From Adiantum capillus-veneris (taxonomy: Eukaryota > Streptophyta > Polypodiopsida > Polypodiales > Pteridaceae), in assembly GCA_014529385.2 (NCBI GenBank), contig CM043962.1, forward strand, positions 44,758,598 through 44,822,597: DNA of 64,000 bases, read 5' to 3'. The notes under the pieces are model-generated. The model had not been told where the DNA came from. It saw only the letters and a list, made by a program, of their open reading frames with translations, and made no database searches. This document shows positions 1 to 9,345 of the stretch, one piece after another; within the stretch, counting starts at the first letter, position 1, and every line of letters begins with the position of its first letter. The position numbers and the translations under genes are program-made.

Positions 1-218
1 TACTTCATATAGAACTTAAACAATTATCAAGCAATGAGCACTAACCTGTGTCGCCAAATTGAGAGCCAACTCTTCAATGAGAGTGCAACTTGCATCCTCT
101 TCCTTTCACATGCATTTGCTCTGCATTTTTCCAAACAGCTCCAACGTCTATAATCGCACACACAGGCGTATATGTGAGAGAGAGTATCTAGACTATAGAA
201 ATCGTGATTAATATTTTT

Positions 219-298
219 TGTGTGTGTATGTGTGTTCCAGTAACAATGTAGCATAAACACCAAAGAATCCTTTCAAATTACAAAAGACACTAGAAACT
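219..298 (+). repeat. Direct repeat copy 1, partner at 2715-2811
   Basis: A short TG tract followed by about 65 bases (starting TTCCAGTAACAATGTAGCAT) recurs with a few substitutions at 2715-2811, also directly after a TG tract. The two copies lie 2.5 kb apart in the same orientation. They could be remnants of one dispersed repeat or the ends of a decayed insertion. No coding signal lies in either copy. Confidence 0.7.
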
Positions 299-1079
299 AT
301 TCAATGAAGGTGGTATAACTTCCATTCATAGTACAGAACAGACTTTATACATAAGTACAAGAGAAGCAAGAGCCTGAAGACATATAAGTCCGCCGTCTTC
401 AAGCCAAGGAACTTTGAAAACCATGGATGAGACGATAACCCTCACCTACACCCATGGAAACAACACAACTTTCAGTTAGCATTGGCATTGTATGCAGGTG
501 ATGCATGGGTCTCCCACATGTTATAGATGTCACCCAATTAAAATGCTTTCAAAGATAAATAATAATAAATGTGAAGCTACACATATATTCAAAAATGGTT
601 TCATTTACAGAGGAAAAAAACATTTGGAGCCCCATTAGATTTACAAGCTCTCATGATATAAGGCCGGAGGCAAGTTTTATGAGGCAATCTAGCCTCAAAT
701 TTTCCACATATACGTGTTTCTTGACTTTATAGAGTTTGGCATTAATTGCCGCTATTTTTTAGGGTCAGTGAGATGGTGCTCATACATGCAGTGAATCTAT
801 ACTTTGGAGTCACTTGTAACATAAAAATATGTTAGTAAGTAAGTCATACACCTTCCTAGGCAGAGTCAAAACCATACGTAAGGTAGTAAGTATGAGTGAA
901 AATCCCCTAGAAACATACAACATATAGAAGGGATATTCCATAGTTCCACATTTGTTCCAAAAGCTAGGAAAGTGAGTCGCCTTGGCCCTTACCTTCAATG
1001 CAATAAGCAGGCATTACGAGCCTCATAAGCGGCCTCTTTACAATCGTATCTACCATAGTCCACAACCTTACATAACAAT
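299..1079. other. Non-coding stretch, nothing recognised
   Basis: AT-rich DNA with only short open frames on either strand. I see no protein motif, LTR end, tRNA-like box or clear repeat here. Confidence 0.5.
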
Positions 1080-1625
1080 TATCTTAACCATATTCGGCCA
1101 CAAACAGCCACAACCCTATTCACAAGCAACCCTTAACAACCATATATGGCCACGTTTGAGCAATTTTCAAAGGATCTATATGACACTAAAGTGGCATAGA
1201 CCGTACCTAAGCACGATTGGTAAGCTCGATACCAAACCCAAAAGCAAACATCATTAGAATAACCTATGTGGCCACTATCAAACTTAACCTAGCACACAAC
1301 CAACCATTCTTGGCTAAATGAGCAAATTTGCCAAAGCTCTTTATCCACAACACTAAAATGGTATAGACCATATCCAATCGGTAATGGTAAGCTCAATATC
1401 AAACTTAGAGGCACATCACCAGTAACATACCAGTTGCCGCAGCCTTAACAGAGAATACCAGACCGTAAGTTCACGCTCCACAAATAGGTCAACCCTATCA
1501 TATAGGGCCATTCACCCTATCACTTTTGCCCAAGATCCATATACACAATAGATTGTTCCATATTTGAACAGGAGTGGTAAGCATGATAACCAACCCAGAG
1601 ATACATCACCATAGTATAGCCGCCA
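1080..1625 (+). repeat. Degenerate tandem repeat, about 170-190 bp period
   Basis: The phrase GGTAAGCTCGATACCAAAC at 1219 recurs as GGTAAGCTCAATATCAAAC at 1386 and in weaker form at 1576. Each copy is preceded by a related stretch (for example CACTAAAGTGGCATAGACC, then CACTAAAATGGTATAGACC). Roughly three diverged units are visible, spaced 167 and 190 bp. The unit length resembles plant satellites, but three decayed copies do not make a satellite array. Confidence 0.6.
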
Positions 1626-2221
1626 CGACAACATTATCAGAAAATGCAAGCCACTTGCCTAACACCCCACAAGTAGGGAAACCCCACTATATAGAATTAT
1701 TCACCAAAATTTTAAGAAGAACTTCTATCATTACTCCCTTTTTTTTAAAAATGACTTTCAAGGTCAACAAAAGAGAAGATACAACCTTTCAATGCTTCTT
1801 GATATGTCTATGACAAACCATATATATGCATTGACAGATATCCCTAAACCCGAAAGGTATTTATAAACCAAAGCCGCAGACACCGTCGTACAAATGCTTA
1901 AGATAAGTCATTTAAAGAGCATTTCCTAATACGCAAGGTTAGTAAAACCAAACCAGTGCCGTAAGTAAAAATGGTTCAACAGAAGTTGCCCTTAATTTAC
2001 CTCTATCAGTATATGCATTCCATACCAACAAGTGAATCACAACCCATCAAACAGATCAGACAACAGTCCATTTCAAATCCATAAATCACCTGAGCTTGAG
2101 TCGGAGCAGCCAGCTCCACAATAGCCAACTTCTCCTTGCCCTTTGCCATAGATCCGACACTTAACACAACCCCTTTGTAGGTACAACCCTCATAGTCCTA
2201 CCGTATAGACAACTACTCCCC

Positions 2222-2225
<4 letters not shown>
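1626..2225. other. Non-coding stretch, nothing recognised
   Basis: AT-rich sequence without a recognisable gene or mobile-element end. Short open frames show no family motif. Confidence 0.5.

Positions 2226-2265
<40 letters not shown>
2226..2265 (+). repeat. (CA)n microsatellite
   Basis: An uninterrupted CA run of about 20 units. It is the first of three simple repeats within 550 bp. Confidence 0.95.
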
Positions 2266-2266
<1 letters not shown>

Positions 2267-2414
2267 ACCAATGCTAAGTGAGCATGTAAGTATCAACTTT
2301 TTATAGGGTTTGGAACAGGTAGCCACCTTTGTTCACAACCGTAAGGCGGGCCCGTCTTCAAGAGGGGGATGGTGCAACAGCGCTGCCGCCATGCCATGTA
2401 CACAGAGAGGGGAA

Positions 2415-2417
<3 letters not shown>

Positions 2418-2493
<76 letters not shown>

Positions 2494-2514
2494 GAGAGAG
2501 AGAGAGAGAGAGAG
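2418..2514 (+). repeat. (GA)n microsatellite
   Basis: About 97 bases of GA repeat with a few interruptions near 2484 and 2493. It produces spurious Arg-Glu and Ser-Leu open frames on the two strands. Confidence 0.97.
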
Positions 2515-2712
2515 CATGAGAGTGCTGAAACCTATACCATACGGCGCCAGGTAACCCGTCCTTAACTGCTTTAACACCAAAGGGTTAGGTACCATTAAGG
2601 AACCACCTAAAAGAAAAACCCAGTGAATACAAGCCTCTTATTCATCAAAGGTACCCCAGACCAACAATCCCAACAAAATATACCAGGGAAATAGCAACAT
2701 GCTATAACATGC

Positions 2713-2714
<2 letters not shown>

Positions 2715-2750
<36 letters not shown>

Positions 2751-2811
2751 CCAATAACAATATAGCATATACACCAAAGAATCCTTTCAATTACAAAAGA
2801 CACTAGAAACT
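2715..2811 (+). repeat. (TG)n tract plus direct repeat copy 2
   Basis: A TG run at about 2715-2749 leads directly into the second copy of the repeat at 219-298. A short internal duplication of AAAAGACACTAGAA follows the copy at 2800-2825. Confidence 0.75.
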
Positions 2812-2966
2812 AAAAGACACTAGAAGCCTTTCTAATTCTTCAGTTGTTGTCTCAATCTCAACTTCCATGAAAGGTCTATGTTTTTCTTTCATTCTTGTTG
2901 TTGTTTCAATCTCACCCGAGTCGTTGCTACTTTGTTTCTTCATATTTTTGTAGTCTCAGAGCCATG

Positions 2967-3413
2967 AGACTAATTGACATCCAAATCCCAATAGGGATCA
3001 ATGGTGTGCATATAGTTGCATCTAGGGCTATCCGATGGGCAAGGGGAATAATTTAAGAATCTAAGAAATCTCCTTTCCTTGAAAAAACAAAAACATTCGA
3101 ACTCACCACCTCGAGCTTGTTGTAGACCAATGCCTTATCATTAAGCTATTCTTCGCAACTTGATAGGTGACGCATAAATGGAATATATAAACAAAATCTC
3201 AGGTTTTGATGTTTTCACAGATCACACAAGGATCACATCTGAATCGCACCTCATGAGTAGCTCACATTGTGATTACAGCAAGATCACATCTTAATGACAT
3301 CACAAAATGATTACATTGTGAACACAACCAAGCACATCCATGATTAGATGGCAGTACATATGCCTTTTGATAGGGACCACTAATCCCATCGGGGACGTCC
3401 ACGTCAATTAGTC
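2967..3413. repeat. Inverted-repeat-bounded segment
   Basis: The left end GACTAATTGACATCC (2967) has an inverted partner at the right end, where GGACGTCCACGTCAATTAGTC closes at about 3413; the shared core is GACTAATTGAC. The enclosed segment contains the pol-III-box sequence at 3094-3148. It may be a small inverted-repeat transposon with a SINE inside, or a chance pairing of diverged copies. No target duplication was confirmed. Confidence 0.35.
3085..3160 (-). mobile_element. tRNA-like / SINE head with pol III A and B boxes
   Basis: Read on the minus strand, TAGCTTAATGATAAGG (3148 to 3133) fits the internal A box of tRNA genes, and GAGTTCGAATG (3104 to 3094) fits the B box. The spacing is tRNA-like. 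I could not fold a complete cloverleaf, so a tRNA-derived SINE or a tRNA pseudogene is more likely than a working tRNA gene. The 3' end of the element is not defined. Confidence 0.5.
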
Positions 3414-3419
3414 ATGAGG

Positions 3420-4729
3420 ATCTCACGTTGTAGGTTCATTAATTGCATAGTACAAACATCAAGCAATCGTTACAAAAATAAGTTGAAACAATCAACACTT
3501 TTAAAACCCGTTACTTTCGCTAACGTGTCACCAACGTTGAGCTTTACTCCTCATAGTTCCTACTATTAGCAAGACCAACAAATGTGGGGCACCTCTCTAA
3601 CTAAGCCTTCTTGCCATTTGAAAAACGCCCATTTTTTACACAAATCCTCACCCACCCAAATGCATAAGTTCAAGTTGGTCTTCTTTCCCCCAACACAAAC
3701 CTCTCCTTTTGGGAATTACAAGCACTTGCCAATCCAATACATTTTGCAAGAAGGGGGAGAGAGAGAGAAAAAGAGAGAGAATGAATGGTGACATTTTACC
3801 TACAATGGCAAAAGCTTCTTTGTGTAAAGAAAGATTTCTCGAAATATACAAAAAGTAAAATTATGTCACAGTTTACTTGCTTTTGATTATCGTAAGTGAA
3901 TAATTTTCCCTTTCACTTCAAATTAGTCTTTCATGTTCCTAAAGTCAGATGGATCAAGTTTTGCTTTGTTTTGCACGGGTCAACAATTGATTTGAATCCA
4001 AAATCAAGCAACTATATGCCATGACGCATCTTAAGTTCCAAGAAAACTTGAAGCCTCAAGATAACGAAGGGCGAGCACCAAGCATCAATACATGTTTTGA
4101 ATCATTGATAACAAGCTTGCCCCTATAGAACACAAAGATGATTTTGTTAGGTCATATGACATGTATATGAGCGTTATTGAATTGAAAATGCAGAAATGAG
4201 TTAGCATGCATAAAGCCATTTGCAAGAAGCTCAAGTATCAGTTGTCCCCATATTATAACTCACAACAAGTTTCTGACATTTTCCAATGTGAGAAAGGAGC
4301 TCTTTTCTCATGATTTGTCAATATAGGCGGGAGGGAGCACATGTCTAGTTAGGTGCGGTTGTGGGTAGGGAAGCACATGTCTAGCTAGGTGCAGTTAGGG
4401 CCAAGGAGTGCCAACCCACATCCCTAGTTGGGACTCCCTGGGCCACAACCCCACCTAACTAGGTATGCGCTCCCTCCCTCATGATGTTGTCAAAAACAAT
4501 GAGAATTTGTATAAAACTTATTATGAAAGATTGGCAAGCCATCCTTCAAATCTACATCCATGACGAACTAGGAATTGAGAAGTTAGATAATTGAGAAAAC
4601 ATTGCTAAGTGGCATGTATATTATACGCAAAGAATGCATAGAAAGCCGCTTCCTCCGTTCCCCGCCTCTCCATATATGCTCCATTCTATCTCAATACCTG
4701 CTCTCCCTTAGGCATCATTGATTTCACAG
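3420..4729. other. Non-coding stretch with short GA-rich patch
   Basis: No gene is recognised. There is a GA-rich patch near 3755-3785. At 4330-4470 two imperfect copies of a phrase around CATGTCTAGTTAGGTGCGGTT and CATGTCTAGCTAGGTGCAGTT are followed by an inverted relative (CACCTAACTAGGTATGCGC). This suggests a small decayed inverted-repeat element. Confidence 0.4.
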
Positions 4730-5263
4730 TCATGTCTTTCGCTTCTTCTTCTGTCTCTCCTTCGTTAAGCTTCTCTTTTCCTGCAAAGCAAGAATCCTCT
4801 CTTGCTTTCGTTTTGCTTGAAGCTCTCTGTCGAAAGCCTGTCCTTCTTTCACATTACCAAGACCAAGTACATCCTTGAGTATCTCAATTCGTCTTTCCTT
4901 CTTGGCAGCAACCTGCTCATGTGTATTGTCCGGTGTATTGCTGCAAAGAGAAGATTCCTGCAGGGCTTTGAGGGCCGCTTGGCGCTGTTGTGCAATTTCT
5001 GCGATGGTGTACCCCTGCTGGACAAGGGTCTCTTCAAGCAGGAAGAGCTTGAGCTCTATATGGCGTTTGCGATGGTGCTCCCAGATCTCCACGCTGGCCT
5101 CGCGGGGCACCCTAATTTGCCCTTGCTGGAGCTCATCGACCTTTGCCTGCACCTTTGCCTGCACCCTCACAGGTTGACGCAGTCGAACGAAGCACTTGTT
5201 GCTCTGGATGTAGCCATTAGTGCCCGATCCACGAGGCGTCTGCAGCCCTACTCCACGATACAT
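4730..5263 (-). CDS. CWC21/SRRM2-type pre-mRNA splicing factor, intronless copy
   Basis: A 177-residue open frame without stops. The N-terminus MYRGVGLQTPRGSGTNGYIQ is the hallmark start of Cwc21/SRRM2 family proteins, which bind the spliceosome near the Prp8 and 5' exon site, so the start is well supported. Residues about 58-103 match the cwf21 domain (the family form EHDRKR is EHHRKR here, followed by IELKL and QGYT-AEIA). Residues 112-140 keep the Ala-Ala-Lys-Lys-Glu segment seen after the domain in plant members, and the protein ends in a Lys/Arg-rich tail. Continuity of N-terminus, domain and tail without an intron suggests a retrocopy or a short single-exon gene. The linker at residues 28-57 diverges from the family. 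No target duplication or poly(A) is evident. It is the only cellular gene recognised in the window. Confidence 0.75.
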   Translation of the reverse strand: MYRGVGLQTPRGSGTNGYIQSNKCFVRLRQPVRVQAKVQAKVDELQQGQIRVPREASVEIWEHHRKRHIELKLFLLEETLVQQGYTIAEIAQQRQAALKALQESSLCSNTPDNTHEQVAAKKERRIEILKDVLGLGNVKEGQAFDRELQAKRKQERILALQEKRSLTKERQKKKRKT

Positions 5264-5305
5264 ATTGGCGACGATGGCGTGGCATGCATAAGTGAGCTAT
5301 TTAAG

Positions 5306-5375
5306 CTTTATTCTTTTAAAAAGCAAAAAGCGCTGTGCTGCTTTATTCTTTTAAAAAGCAAAAAGCACTGTGCAG
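5306..5375 (+). repeat. 35-bp tandem duplication upstream of the CWC21-like copy
   Basis: Two adjacent 35-bp units starting CTTTATTCTTTTAAAAAGCA differ at only two positions. They lie about 45 bp beyond the start codon of the minus-strand CWC21-like frame, so in its 5' flank. Confidence 0.9.
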
Positions 5376-5479
5376 CTTTGTGTGAACTATATTCCCGGGC
5401 CTGAGATAAAAGTTCAGAAGATGATGGCATTTTGTTGGTTTCCCATGAGAAAGCTAATGATGCAAATGAAGAAGCCATA

Positions 5480-6080
5480 AGTGAACTTGACAATCGACAC
5501 GATGGAAAGCTCGTACATAAAGTGAGCTGACAATCAACATGATGGCAAAGGATGATGATGGAGATTGTAGTATAGGTGATCTACATGATCATGGATTTTG
5601 CAATTGACATGAGAGAAATACAAAAGACGGAGAGATGCTGACGAATAGATTAATATAGGTGCAAAGCTATGGAGATTGCGGTAGACATGAGAGAAGGCAT
5701 AAAAGACGAAGAAGACTATAATGACAAGAGATAGAGAAGGAAAGAGCTTGAGCTTTTGCAAGCGTGCACACATACACAAGGATGGAGACAAATGACTGTA
5801 CTTTTTCTTTTTCACTTACTCAAGATAAGAGGTCTACAAAACATAAGAAAAAACACAAAATAAAAAAAGGAACAAGTACAGCAGTCTAATGTAAACCGCT
5901 AGTGAGTGAGGTGGATAGATAAATGTGTCATCACTTTGGTAGGTAAACCAACTCGGTGTAGTATAGTTGTAGTATCATTGACGAATATATGTGTATCCAC
6001 CAAGGCGTGTCAGTATGATTGTTGGTGGTAATCATCAAGCAGTCGTACATGTTGAGCTTGACATCTCAATAGTCCCCCTC
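5480..6080. other. Non-coding flank, possible LTR of the copia relic
   Basis: No gene is recognised. On the minus strand the copia relic ends at a purine-rich stretch (TTGAGGGGGACTATTGAG, around 6085-6068) resembling a polypurine tract. The sequence to its left could therefore be a decayed LTR, but I could not find its far end or a partner. Confidence 0.35.
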
Positions 6081-6312
6081 AAGCTCAACGCCATCTCTCG
6101 TATGCCAAGCATTACTCGAAATCGTCATAGCTTCTCTGTTCCAAGGGCCTTCATGAAGATATCTACAACCTGTTCATCCATTGCTACATACTTCAATGTC
6201 GCTTGCTAAGACCCTCTTCTCACCCTTTTTCTGATGAAGTGATAGTGCACCTCAATGTGCTTTGTCCTAGCATGAAACACTAGGTTTCGTGCTAACCATA
6301 TGTTACTTATAA
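6080..6312 (-). pseudogene. Ty1/copia RNase H C-terminal relic, part 1
   Basis: Minus-strand translation, in more than one frame, gives the copia RNase H end: N-L-V-F-H-A-R-T-K-H-I-E-V-H-Y-H-F-I-R, then a V-D-I-F-like stretch corresponding to ADIFTK, and a final leucine/arginine segment before a polypurine-like run. Several stops and shifts make it non-functional. Together with 6741-7325 it forms one copia relic, interrupted by the SINE-like insertion between them. Confidence 0.7.
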
Positions 6313-6317
6313 GGCCC

Positions 6318-6665
6318 CTGTGACACGCAAGCGACGGATAGGGCCGTAAAAGCACACTTGGGCACCCTGCTTGTCACACAGTGCGGACAAATGTTAATGT
6401 TTTATGTTTCGAGTACAGTGACATCCATTGGCCATAGCCCAGGTGGTAGGAGTTCCGTAGTTTCAGGCTTTCGAGCTGGGTTCAATTCCTTTTGGTTCAC
6501 TTCACGCCCCTTTTTTCGCAGATTTCTGCCAATGAGGAAAGATGGGCGAGGGGTCTGTCCCGGTTCTGCTCGCAGAGCAGCGGACACACTCTGAGGCCAA
6601 TTATCTTCTTTCGCCACGGCATTCCCTCACACATTCAAGCGGACGTGTGTGACACGGGTCTAAGG
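6318..6665 (+). mobile_element. tRNA-derived SINE-like insertion inside copia relic
   Basis: TAGCCCAGGTGGTAGG at 6435-6450 fits a pol III A box, and GGTTCAATTCC at 6479-6489 is an exact-type B box. The spacing matches a tRNA. The segment separates two parts of the copia RNase H relic, as an insertion would. Exact ends and target duplication were not resolved, so the coordinates are approximate. Confidence 0.5.
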
Positions 6666-6740
6666 TTTTCACAATAGATGACAACCGGCATCTGTACATG
6701 TACTCCAAAGTCCTGAAGTAGCAATCATAACCATGTTATC

Positions 6741-7325
6741 TCACTCCGTCAGTAGAGCACCTTTGTACTCTACCTCTATACTCGAAAGAGAAACCTTAGG
6801 TTGCTCCTTGCTGTTCCATGTGATAGCAGCAATCCCAAGTGAAAACATGAAGCCGTTGATAGACCTACGATCGTATGTACCACTAGCCCAATCCGCATTT
6901 GTGCAGCCATAGAGCTGCACCTCCACATCATCCCTATAAGAGAGTGCATAATCCAAAGTAGCACTTACATAGCGCAAAGTGCACCTCACCGCATCCAAGT
7001 GTAGTTTCTTGGGAGACTGCATAAACTAACTCACCAATCCAACTGTGTAGCTCAAATGCACAGATGTGAGATAGTCAAGTAGATCAAGCTACCCACAATC
7101 TTCCTGTACATGGTAGCATTCTCAAGCACTTGATTTACATCATTCCCCAACTTCAAATTCTAATCCAAGGGTATCGCAACTTGGCTAACAATTAGCCATA
7201 CCATACTTTTTCAACATATCCAAAGCATAATGCCTTTGTGATAGCCATACACCTCTTCTGTGAGAATAATTTCAATGCCCAAGAAATAATTCAAGTCTTC
7301 CAAGTTTTTCATCTCAAATTCTTGC
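6741..7325 (-). pseudogene. Ty1/copia RT/RNase H relic, part 2
   Basis: The minus-strand frame at 6741-7022 carries the copia pattern: A-D-W-A-S-G plus D-R-R-S-I-N-G corresponds to the family signature ADWAGD...DRKSTSG, followed by a serine-rich stretch and V-E-Y. Upstream (to about 7325) broken frames give MKNLEDLNYFLG and related copia RT C-terminal pieces. Frames shift at least twice. No LTR pair was found. Confidence 0.75.
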
Positions 7326-7672
7326 ATTGAATGAGAGCATGTGTGTCCTCTACTTTAGCCACATTATCATTGGTGAAAGCATGTATTGGTGGTCCAAAAA
7401 GGGTTGTCTTGGACACTTCTTTTTCAAGTAATTTTGGGAGGAGAGAACTCATGGAGTCAAATATGATTTTGGGGAGAGAGAAATGAAAAGGGAATTGAAA
7501 AATGAGGGGAGTGATGTTTTGAATGCCCACTCCTTCTTGGATGTGGTCTGCAAACACCGAGCCAGGCTATCCCTCTCTCTCCCCTTCTCTGATGCTTGTG
7601 TTTTTCATAGAGCATTCCCTTTCTCTCCTTTTTTGCGTATTTCTCTGATGTGTGTTCACATCTCTTCTCCAT

Positions 7673-7677
<5 letters not shown>

Positions 7678-7725
<48 letters not shown>
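7678..7725 (+). repeat. (CT)n microsatellite
   Basis: About 24 CT units flanked by CT-rich sequence at 7567-7630. Confidence 0.95.
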
Positions 7726-7727
<2 letters not shown>

Positions 7728-7753
7728 TTCTATTCACACAAGATGGAGCCTTT

Positions 7754-8110
7754 CTCGAGCTCAGGATCACGTGAAATTTCTTGTGATCACAATGTTTATA
7801 ATCACATTCACATAATCACAATTAACGTGATTACAAAAAATTGATAAGTGGTGACATGGCAACCCACCAAAACCCGACCGAGGTATGTGTTTTTCCTGAG
7901 GAGCTTACTAGGAAACTATGTAAACCCTAAATCGAGCCCGTTAAGCAATGAAAAAATCCTAGCGGGTTTACCAAATTGGATGATTTCTATAGGTGAAGGG
8001 GAAGTCACATGAATATTTAACATGATCACATATTTTGAAACGTGATCACTAAACACTATTACCGTGTTCACATGTTTGTGATCACGTTAATGAAATCCCT
8101 ACTCGAGCTA
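7754..8110. repeat. GTGATCAC-rich inverted-repeat segment (MITE candidate)
   Basis: The left end (CTCGAGCTCAGGATCACGTG, then TTGTGATCACAA) and the right end (TTTGTGATCACGTT, then CTACTCGAGC) are imperfect inverted copies. In between, GTGATCAC or one-base variants recur several times. The arrangement resembles a small non-autonomous inverted-repeat transposon. No clean target duplication was found. Confidence 0.4.
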
Positions 8111-8989
8111 GGTATGTAAGGATGTTTTGTTGTCTTGATGCATTGAGATTTTCTTTGTGGTTTTTATGGATGCATGTACATGCCTTAAGCTCGTTATTTG
8201 CAAGTATTCCTGGCCCGGCTTCGTGCCCACTAGTGCACACTCAAACAAAGTTTCCTAAGGAGTTCACAGGATGGTTACTGGAGTACTAGGCTGCACAGAA
8301 AAGGGAACAAAGAGAGAGGTAAAGGCACAATCCCAATATTGAAAAGCAAAAGGATATTCAGCTTGCAGATGAGAAGCAGAAAAGGAAGATTCTTGTCAAA
8401 GTGATGGCAAGAGCAGACACAAGGATTAACAATCTCAATCCAAGGAGAGATATTTGATCATCTACTCCAGCAACCTGTGTTCTGTAACCTGAAAAACTTG
8501 GCATATTGCATAGAGAGAGCAGTATTATCAAACATTTGCAACACCTTGTCAGAAGTCAAGCTTCCACACTCAGCTACAGAAATACTTTTTAAGAGGGAAA
8601 CAGTGATGGCCTGCATTAACTCCAGGGATGAAGTAGATGCAAGGCCCTTCACCAATCGAGTACTTACAAAGTCATTGGGTATGCATAGAGAAAACATCAA
8701 TTTTGCAAATGCACGACTACCCTTTGAGGATGAAAACAATCCTTTTTTGGTTATAGCATGTCAATGACAGGATCATTCTTCTACATCCATCAAAGAGGAC
8801 CTTAAGGATCTTGTGTTTGGTGTAGGGACAACAGAGACCCAAGTCTCTCCAAATAAGAAAGACATATGCTAGAGGCGTGTTGGCGAATAGTTTGTTGTTC
8901 AGCTCCATTGCATTTGCTAGACCAACCTCAAGTATTGTGGACCATGCAATAGAACTTTGTTTTCTTGCAAAGTAAGGATAGGCACTAGG
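8111..8989. other. Unassigned stretch with short unrecognised frames
   Basis: A 96-residue plus frame (8477-8767) and a 104-residue minus frame (8717-9031) exist but match no family I recognise. Neither can be supported as a gene. Confidence 0.4.
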
Positions 8990-9345
8990 TAAAGTGCTTT
9001 CAACCACCACTTCAAAGTCACTTTGAAGCAAAAGGAAAAGTTATTTCAACCACTTTATGGGGCTATTGTTTGTATAAGTTGTTAGAAGCCTGCACTTAAA
9101 AACCATTTTCAAGAAATTTTTTACCACTATTAATCACTTTCTGGGGGTAGATTTTGAAAAGCTTCTGAAGGTGCTCCCAAATACTTTGAAGTGCCTTCAA
9201 AAGCCTACAAATGGTTTGAATCACTCTTAGGTGATATTGACCACTATGAGACTGTCAACCACTTGAAAGTGGTTTTAGAAACTTCAAATACCACCTCAAA
9301 GGTTTTGGTGGTGATCGAATCGCTTTCAACCACCTTCTAGTGGAG
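8990..9345. repeat. Hairpin-rich CACTT/AAGTG low-complexity region
   Basis: The words CCACTT, CTTTGAAG and AAGTGGTT recur throughout. Perfect small palindromes include CTTCAAAGT with ACTTTGAAG (9010-9028, 1-nt loop) and AACCACTT with AAGTGGTT (9257-9274, 2-nt loop). It lies exactly where the gypsy relic D loses coding similarity. Confidence 0.6.

Noticed and set aside
2293-2595. Open frames made of Ser-Leu, Arg-Glu or Thr-His repeats (also 21120-21365, 54529-54819, 63662-63965)
   Set aside because: They are translations of GA, TG or AC microsatellites; no codon bias or family motif supports coding.
4802-5404. 200-residue plus-strand open frame over the CWC21-like copy
   Set aside because: It is antisense to the recognised minus-strand protein and has no motif of its own.
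6435-6489. Functional tRNA gene
   Set aside because: A and B boxes are present, but I could not pair an acceptor stem or read a clear anticodon arm; a SINE head or pseudogene fits better.
8477-8767. 96-residue plus-strand frame (starts MFCNLKNLAYC)
   Set aside because: No family resemblance, no neighbouring element structure; length is within chance expectation for AT-rich DNA.
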